Shown one piece after another: positions 7,501 to 11,298 of a stretch of 11,298 nt of DNA; positions within the stretch are counted from its first letter, which is position 1, and every line of letters begins with the position of its first letter. Origin of the DNA: JACCVL01 sp038232655 (GTDB lineage: Bacteria; Actinomycetota; Actinomycetes; Propionibacteriales; Nocardioidaceae). The stretch spans positions 1 through 11,298 of the forward strand of contig JBBSNM010000086.1 in assembly GCA_038232655.1 (NCBI GenBank), read 5' to 3'. A program made the position numbers and the translations under genes. The notes beneath the pieces were generated by a model. It was not told the DNA's origin. It saw only the letters and a program-made list of their open reading frames with translations, and searched no databases.

Positions 7501-8493
7501 GTGGCGGCGACGGGATCGGAGGTCCTCGGCAGGCTGGTGCTCGTCACTGGTGCGGCCGACTTCCTGGCCGAGCGCGAGGTTGCTGGCTGGCGAGCTGCGC
7601 TGCTCGACCAGGCTCCCGGCGCCGACGTCACCGAAGCGGTTGCCGCCGTACTCGATCCAGGAGCGTTCGCCGAGCTGACCAGCCCGTCGCTGTTCGCCGC
7701 CAGCCGGGGTGTGGTCGTCCGAGGCGTCGACAACCTGCCCGACGACATGCACGGTTCGCTCGTCGCCTACGCCGCCGCCCCCGCCGACGATGTCGCGATG
7801 GTGGTCCTGCATCCCGGTGGCATGAAGGGCAAGGGACTGCTCGATCGGCTGCGTGCGGCCGGCGCCCACGAGGTCAAGGTCGAGGCGCCCAAGCCGTGGA
7901 AGCTGTCGGGGTGGATCACCGCCGAGGCCCGCAGGCTCGGCGTTCGGATCGATCCAGCCGCGGCTGACCTGCTGCACCGTGCGGTGGGCGACGACCTCCG
8001 CGCGCTCGCAGCCGCGGTCGAGCAGCTGTGCAGCGACCACCCCGGCGCGCGCGTCGACGTCGACCTGGTCAACCGGTACTACGAGGGTCGCGCCGAGATC
8101 AAGACCTTCGACATCGCCGAGCGGGCCGTGACCGGTGACCGGGCCGGTGCGCTCGAGCTGCTGCGCTGGGCGCTGGGTCAGCGTGTCGCGCTGCCACTGC
8201 TGACCTCGGCCTTTGCGATGACGGTGCGCCGGTTGATCAAGCTGTCGTTCGCGCCGGCCGGCATCGGAGGCGGCGACCTAGCCCGCGAGGTCGGGTGCAG
8301 CCCCGCTCAGCTCACCCGGCTGCGCGAGCAGACCCGGGGATGGGACGCATCCGGTCTGGCGACGGCGCTCGACGCGGTGGCGCAGGCCGATGCCGCGGTC
8401 AAGGGTGGTGCCGCCGACGCCGGCCACGCGATGGAGCGGATGGTGCTGAGCGTCGTCGACGCACGAGCCGGTGCGCGCAGCCGATCCGAATGA
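7501..8493 (+). CDS. holA: DNA polymerase III subunit delta
   Basis: Delta is the wrench subunit of the clamp loader: it binds and opens the beta sliding clamp so that it can be loaded on primed DNA. The N-terminal AAA+-like domain starts at LVLVTGAADFLAEREV, where the Walker A loop is degenerate, as expected because delta does not bind ATP. Family landmarks follow in order: ELTSPSLFAASRGVVVRG, VVLHPGGMKGKGLLDRL, the RRLGVRIDPAAADLL segment, VGDDLRALAAAVEQL, NRYYEGRAE, and a C-terminal helical collar domain ending near KGGAADAGHAMERMVL. The length is 330 aa, normal for the family. Start choice is uncertain. GTG7501 leaves 11 residues before the first strand and has CATTCT 7 nt upstream. GTG7471 or GTG7477 would tuck the start within 4-10 nt of the comEC stop but has weaker coding bias and a badly spaced Shine-Dalgarno. 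It probably shares the comE transcript. Confidence 0.93.
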   Translation: MAATGSEVLGRLVLVTGAADFLAEREVAGWRAALLDQAPGADVTEAVAAVLDPGAFAELTSPSLFAASRGVVVRGVDNLPDDMHGSLVAYAAAPADDVAMVVLHPGGMKGKGLLDRLRAAGAHEVKVEAPKPWKLSGWITAEARRLGVRIDPAAADLLHRAVGDDLRALAAAVEQLCSDHPGARVDVDLVNRYYEGRAEIKTFDIAERAVTGDRAGALELLRWALGQRVALPLLTSAFAMTVRRLIKLSFAPAGIGGGDLAREVGCSPAQLTRLREQTRGWDASGLATALDAVAQADAAVKGGAADAGHAMERMVLSVVDARAGARSRSE

Positions 8494-8532
8494 GCCCGGC
8501 GGAGGGGAGCTGTCGGAGACCGAGCAGACGAC

Positions 8533-8567
8533 GAGGGCGCTCACCCCCGGTGCCGGTGGACGCCCTC
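8533..8567. terminator. hairpin between convergent holA and rpsT
   Basis: GAGGGCG (8533-8539) pairs with CGCCCTC (8561-8567), and CACC/GGTG (8542-8545/8555-8558) can extend it inside. It lies 39 bp after the holA stop and downstream of rpsT on the other strand, so it could end both transcripts. There is no U run in either direction, so this would be a U-less actinobacterial terminator. Confidence 0.55.
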
Positions 8568-8576
8568 TCGGTCGTG

Positions 8577-8599
8577 GCGCAGCCGTCAGCCGACTGCGC
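8577..8599 (-). terminator. hairpin directly after the rpsT stop
   Basis: GCGCAG (8577-8582) pairs with CTGCGC (8594-8599) across an 11-nt loop. On the minus strand it begins 3 nt after the rpsT stop codon and is followed by the larger hairpin at 8533-8567. The two in series probably end rpsT transcription. There is no U tract. Confidence 0.45.
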
Positions 8600-8602
8600 G
8601 GG

Positions 8603-8863
8603 TCACAGGCTGGCGGCGCTCTTGGAGATGGCCGACTTGCGGTTGGCGGCCTGGTTCTTGTGGATCACGCCGGCCGACGCGGCCTTGTCGAGACGCCGGT
8701 TGGCCTCGTGCGCGAGCGAGCGGGCCTTGTCGGCATCCCCGGCCCGCGCCGCCTCACGGAAGCGGCGCACCGACGTCTTCAGTGCCGACTTGACCGACTT
8801 GTTGCGCTCGTGCGCCGCATCGTTCTGCTTGTTGCGCTTGATCTGGGACTTGATGTTTGCCAC
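8603..8863 (-). CDS. rpsT: 30S ribosomal protein S20
   Basis: Primary-binding protein of the small ribosomal subunit that contacts 16S rRNA. The 86-residue product opens with MANIKSQIKRNKQND and is Lys/Arg/Ala-rich and entirely helical in character. It has the family landmarks RNKSVKSALKTSVRRF near the middle and GVIHKNQAANRKSAISK near the end. The length matches the family (about 84-90 aa). The start codon is GTG (8861-8863 on the minus strand), with GAGG 8 nt upstream. It is the only minus-strand gene here, convergent with holA and divergent from the GNAT gene. It probably has its own promoter (8947-8975) and a roughly 75-nt structured 5' leader. E. coli S20 represses its own translation; whether that applies here is unknown. 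Confidence 0.97.
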   Translation of the reverse strand: MANIKSQIKRNKQNDAAHERNKSVKSALKTSVRRFREAARAGDADKARSLAHEANRRLDKAASAGVIHKNQAANRKSAISKSAASL

Positions 8864-8909
8864 GGGGCAAGCCTCGATCGCTGGTACGGAAGGGTGAGTG
8901 GTCGTGGCG

Positions 8910-8923
8910 CACGCGGCCGCGTG
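8910..8923. repeat. perfect 14-bp palindrome in the rpsT 5' leader
   Basis: CACGCGGCCGCGTG is its own reverse complement. In rpsT mRNA it can fold as a CACGC/GCGTG stem with a GGCC tetraloop, about 45 nt upstream of the start codon. It may be an RNA element for S20 feedback, a protein-binding site, or a by-product of very high GC. Confidence 0.6.
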
Positions 8924-8946
8924 GACCGCAGGCTGCGCGACCCCCC

Positions 8947-8975
8947 ACGATATCAGCGCCGGCCGGACCGGCCAA
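8947..8975 (-). promoter_or_regulatory. probable rpsT promoter
   Basis: On the minus strand TTGGCC (8970-8975) and TATCGT (8947-8952) are separated by exactly 17 nt and resemble the TTGNCN / TANNNT pattern of the main actinobacterial sigma factor. Transcription would start near 8940, giving a leader of about 75 nt. The inverted repeat GGCCGG-A-CCGGCC (8961-8973) overlaps the -35 and spacer and could be an operator. Confidence 0.5.
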
Positions 8976-9051
8976 AATCACCGTAGCCAGGTGCCGACGC
9001 CGCCGCCGGGCGTTGGCACTCGCCGCCGCTCGGTGTGTGACCGGGCAGGTG

Positions 9052-9081
9052 CTGTCCTCGGGTGCCGGCGGCTGCTAGACA
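9052..9081 (+). promoter_or_regulatory. possible promoter of the GNAT gene
   Basis: CTGTCC (9052-9057) and TAGACA (9076-9081) are 18 nt apart and roughly match TTGNCN / TANNNT. The -10 is followed by 7 nt and GTG9089, which would make a leaderless message. The -10 lacks the final T, so this is tentative. Confidence 0.35.
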
Positions 9082-9088
9082 GTCCCGG

Positions 9089-9565
9089 GTGGCCAGCGTG
9101 TCGATCCGGCGAGCCGTTCCCGAGGACGTGCCAGCGCTCGACGCGCTCATCGAGGATGCCTTCGCGCCGTACGTGACCCGGATCGGCCTCCGGCCTGCAC
9201 CGATGGAGGCAGACCATGCCGCTGCCGTGGCGGACGGCACCGTCTGGGTTGCGACCCGGGCGGGTGCGGTGGTGGGCTGCACGCGGCTGCTGCCCGGGGC
9301 CGACCACGTGCAGGTCGAGGATGTCGCCGTGGCCCGCGCCGAACGCGGCCATGGCACCGGCAGGCTGCTGCTCGACCACGCCCGCGAGTGGGCGCGTGTC
9401 CGGGGATGCGCCGAGCTGCGGCTGTACACGAACGCGGCGATGACCGACAACCTCACGTTCTACCGTCACCTGGGGTGGACCGAGACCCACCGAGGTGACC
9501 AGGACGGCTACTCCCGGGTCTTCTACCGACTGCGAGTCGACGCGACCGCCAGCCCTCGTACGTAA
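9089..9565 (+). CDS. GNAT family N-acetyltransferase
   Basis: Member of the GCN5-related acetyltransferase fold, which moves an acetyl group from acetyl-CoA to an amine. The start VSIRRAVPEDVPAL is the usual first strand and helix. A beta strand with VWVATRAGAVVGCTRL leads to VQVEDVAVARAERGHGTGRLLLDHA, where R86-G87-H88-G89-T90-G91 is the acetyl-CoA pyrophosphate-binding motif A. LRLYTNAAMTDNLTFYRHLGW is the typical motif B, with the FY-HLGW end. The length of 158 aa is normal for a single-domain member. GTG9089 was preferred over GTG9062 (9 residues longer) because of the -10-like box; GTG9098 is a third option. No substrate can be named: protein, small molecule or antibiotic targets are all possible. 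It is not RimI by sequence feel, and its position between rpsT and lepA does not fix a role. Confidence 0.88.
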   Translation: MASVSIRRAVPEDVPALDALIEDAFAPYVTRIGLRPAPMEADHAAAVADGTVWVATRAGAVVGCTRLLPGADHVQVEDVAVARAERGHGTGRLLLDHAREWARVRGCAELRLYTNAAMTDNLTFYRHLGWTETHRGDQDGYSRVFYRLRVDATASPRT

Positions 9566-9580
9566 CCGACGATCGTGCGT

Positions 9581-9601
9581 GGTGGGGTCGCGGACCCCGC
9601 C
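9581..9601 (+). terminator. strong hairpin after the GNAT gene
   Basis: GGTGGGGTC (9581-9589) pairs with GACCCCGCC (9593-9601) across a 3-nt loop, with one T-G wobble, beginning 16 nt after the GNAT stop. No T tract follows. Position and stability suggest a U-less terminator isolating the GNAT transcript from lepA. Confidence 0.55.
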
Positions 9602-9653
9602 AATGCATGGTCGTCACGTGGTGGCGACCGGCTTCAGGTCCGGCAGGTTCGGT

Positions 9654-9672
9654 CCACCCCCGGGCGGGGTGG
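9654..9672 (+). repeat. 7-bp inverted repeat upstream of lepA
   Basis: CCACCCC (9654-9660) and GGGGTGG (9666-9672) pair perfectly around CGGGC, 62 bp before the lepA start. It may be a second terminator stem after GNAT or a site in the lepA promoter region. I see no convincing -10/-35 pair for lepA in the remaining spacer; TTGCGC (9688-9693) and CAACCT (9713-9718) are poor. Confidence 0.5.
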
Positions 9673-9734
9673 GAGGATGGAGCACGCTTGCGCGACCCGC
9701 ATGCACCCATCCCAACCTGTGAAGAGCCCACCCT

Positions 9735-11298
9735 GTGCCGAGACCCGCCGCCGCAGCCCGCGTCGCCGCCGCGCCCGAGCCGGGAGCGACCGACCCGTCG
9801 ATCCTGCGCAACTTCTGCATCATCGCGCACATCGACCACGGCAAGTCGACGCTTGCCGACCGGATGCTGCAACTGACCGGGGTGGTCGAGGAGCGCACCA
9901 TGCGGGCGCAGTACCTCGACCGAATGGACATCGAACGCGAGCGTGGCATCACGATCAAGAGCCAGGCGGTGCGGCTGCCCTACGCCTCCAGCGTCAACAG
10001 CGCCGACGGCAACCCCGCCACGTACGTGCTCAACCTCATCGACACCCCCGGCCACGTCGACTTCACCTACGAGGTGAGCCGCAGCCTGGAGGCGTGCGAG
10101 GGTGCGGTGCTGCTGGTGGACGCGGCGCAGGGCATCGAGGCGCAGACGCTGGCCAACCTCTACCTCGCGCTGGAGGCCGACCTGCACGTCATCCCGGTGC
10201 TCAACAAGATCGACCTACCCGGCGCGCAGACCGAGCGGTACGCCGCCGAGATCGCGCACATCATCGGCGGCGACCCCGACGACGTGCTGCGGGTGTCGGC
10301 CAAGACCGGCGAGGGGGTCGGTGCGCTGCTGGACGCCATCGTCGCCGAGGTGCCGCCTCCGGTCGGCGACGCCGACGGGCCGCCGCGGGCGCTGATCTTC
10401 GACTCCGTGTACGACACCTACCGCGGGGTGGTCACCTACGTCCGGGTGGTCGACGGCAAGCTGCGGCACCGCGACCGGATCCAGATGATGTCGACCGGCG
10501 CAACGCACGAGATGCTCGAGGTCGGGGTGATCTCGCCCGAGCCGACCAGGGCCACCGAGATCGCCGCGGGCGAGGTGGGCTACCTGATCACGGGGGTCAA
10601 GGAGGTCCGCCAGAGCCGCGTCGGGGACACGGTGACGTCGGCGGTGCGCGGCGCGACGACCCCGCTCCGCGGCTACCGGCACCCCAACCCGATGGTGTTC
10701 TCCGGCCTCTACCCGCTGGACGGCGACAACTACCCCGACCTGCGCGAGGCGCTCGACAGGCTGCAGCTCAACGACGCGGCGCTCGCCTACGAGCCGGAAA
10801 CGTCCGGGGCGCTGGGCTTCGGCTTCCGCTGCGGGTTCCTCGGCCTGCTGCACATGGAGATCGTCCGCGAGCGGCTCGAGCGCGAGTTCGGGCTCGACCT
10901 GATCTCGACCGCGCCGAACGTGGTGTACCGGGTGGTGATGGAGGACGGCGCCGAGCACGTGGTCACCAACCCCAGCGAGTACCCCGAGGGCAAGATCGCC
11001 GAGGTTCACGAGCCGGTCGTAAGGGCCACCCTGATCGCCCCCAAGGACTACATCGGCACGATCATGGACCTGTGCCAGACCAGGCGCGGCGCCCAGCAGG
11101 GCATGGACTACCTGTCCGCGGACCGGGTCGAGATGCGCTACACCCTGCCGCTGGCCGAGATCGTGTTCGATTTCTTCGACCAGCTGAAGTCACGGACCAA
11201 GGGCTACGCCAGCCTTGATTACGAGCCGGTGGGGGAGCAGACCGCCGACCTGGTCAAGGTGGACGTGCTGCTGCACGGCGACCCCGTCGACGCGTTCA
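9735..11298 (+). CDS. lepA: elongation factor 4 (LepA), 3' end cut by the window
   Basis: Ribosome-associated translational GTPase, proposed to back-translocate stalled ribosomes or help 30S assembly. All five GTPase motifs are present: G1 AHIDHGKST (31-39), switch I RGITIK (70-75), DTPGH (103-107), NKID (157-160) and SAK (188-190). The LepA-typical ALGFGFRCGFLGLLHMEIVRERLEREF and KDYIGTIMDLCQTRRG segments follow, which separates it from EF-G. The frame is open to the window end: 521 codons are seen out of about 600-620 expected, so the unique C-terminal domain is mostly missing. GTG9735 is the only usable upstream start, because an in-frame TGA sits at 9720-9722. A weak GAAGAG is 8 nt before it. 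The N-terminal Ala/Pro-rich extension of about 25 residues before the G domain is common in actinobacteria. Confidence 0.97.
   Translation, partial: MPRPAAAARVAAAPEPGATDPSILRNFCIIAHIDHGKSTLADRMLQLTGVVEERTMRAQYLDRMDIERERGITIKSQAVRLPYASSVNSADGNPATYVLNLIDTPGHVDFTYEVSRSLEACEGAVLLVDAAQGIEAQTLANLYLALEADLHVIPVLNKIDLPGAQTERYAAEIAHIIGGDPDDVLRVSAKTGEGVGALLDAIVAEVPPPVGDADGPPRALIFDSVYDTYRGVVTYVRVVDGKLRHRDRIQMMSTGATHEMLEVGVISPEPTRATEIAAGEVGYLITGVKEVRQSRVGDTVTSAVRGATTPLRGYRHPNPMVFSGLYPLDGDNYPDLREALDRLQLNDAALAYEPETSGALGFGFRCGFLGLLHMEIVRERLEREFGLDLISTAPNVVYRVVMEDGAEHVVTNPSEYPEGKIAEVHEPVVRATLIAPKDYIGTIMDLCQTRRGAQQGMDYLSADRVEMRYTLPLAEIVFDFFDQLKSRTKGYASLDYEPVGEQTADLVKVDVLLHGDPVDAF

Noticed and set aside
9575..11218. 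A 547-codon plus-strand frame over the lepA region
   Set aside because: It is Arg/Gly/Ala-rich and shifted relative to the lepA frame, which carries all five GTPase motifs.

Overview
The window is chromosomal DNA from a high-GC Gram-positive bacterium (Actinomycetota). The evidence is very strong G/C bias at third codon positions, frequent GTG starts, TANNNT-type -10 boxes placed directly before start codons, and the gene order leuS - degV - comEA - comEC - holA - (rpsT, opposite strand) - lepA, an order typical of actinomycetes. The genus cannot be read from the sequence. Nearly everything is core genome. I see no mobile element, CRISPR array, integrase or defence gene.

Layout. 1-137: a tRNA-Ala(GGC) gene with a strong inverted repeat just before it and an exact 20-bp tandem repeat that begins inside its 3' end. 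138-440: a noncoding, locally AT-richer spacer. 441-525: a compact regulatory leader for leuS. It has a -10-like box, an 11-codon ORF with three consecutive Leu codons, an 11-bp hairpin that swallows the leader stop codon, and a textbook intrinsic terminator with a T5 tract. 560-3055: leuS, leucyl-tRNA synthetase. 3103-3969: a DegV-family fatty-acid-binding protein. 4082-7466: comEA and comEC, overlapping by 11 bp, the DNA receptor and inner-membrane channel of DNA uptake. 7501-8493: holA, the clamp-loader delta subunit. 8494-8602: convergent terminator hairpins. 8603-8863 (minus): rpsT, ribosomal protein S20. 9089-9565: a GNAT acetyltransferase. 9735-end: lepA (EF4), cut by the window edge after 521 codons.

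The genes serve translation (tRNA-Ala, leuS, rpsT, lepA), replication (holA) and DNA transport (comEA/comEC). Their linkage looks like conserved synteny rather than one pathway. The most interesting item is the apparent leucine-sensing attenuator in front of leuS: a Leu-codon-rich leader peptide preceding a terminator that precedes the enzyme charging tRNA-Leu. Its antiterminator conformation could not be identified by eye. Second is the tandem repeat overlapping the tRNA 3' end. Third is a recurring leaderless-promoter layout: -10 box plus exactly 6 nt before the ATG at degV and comEA.
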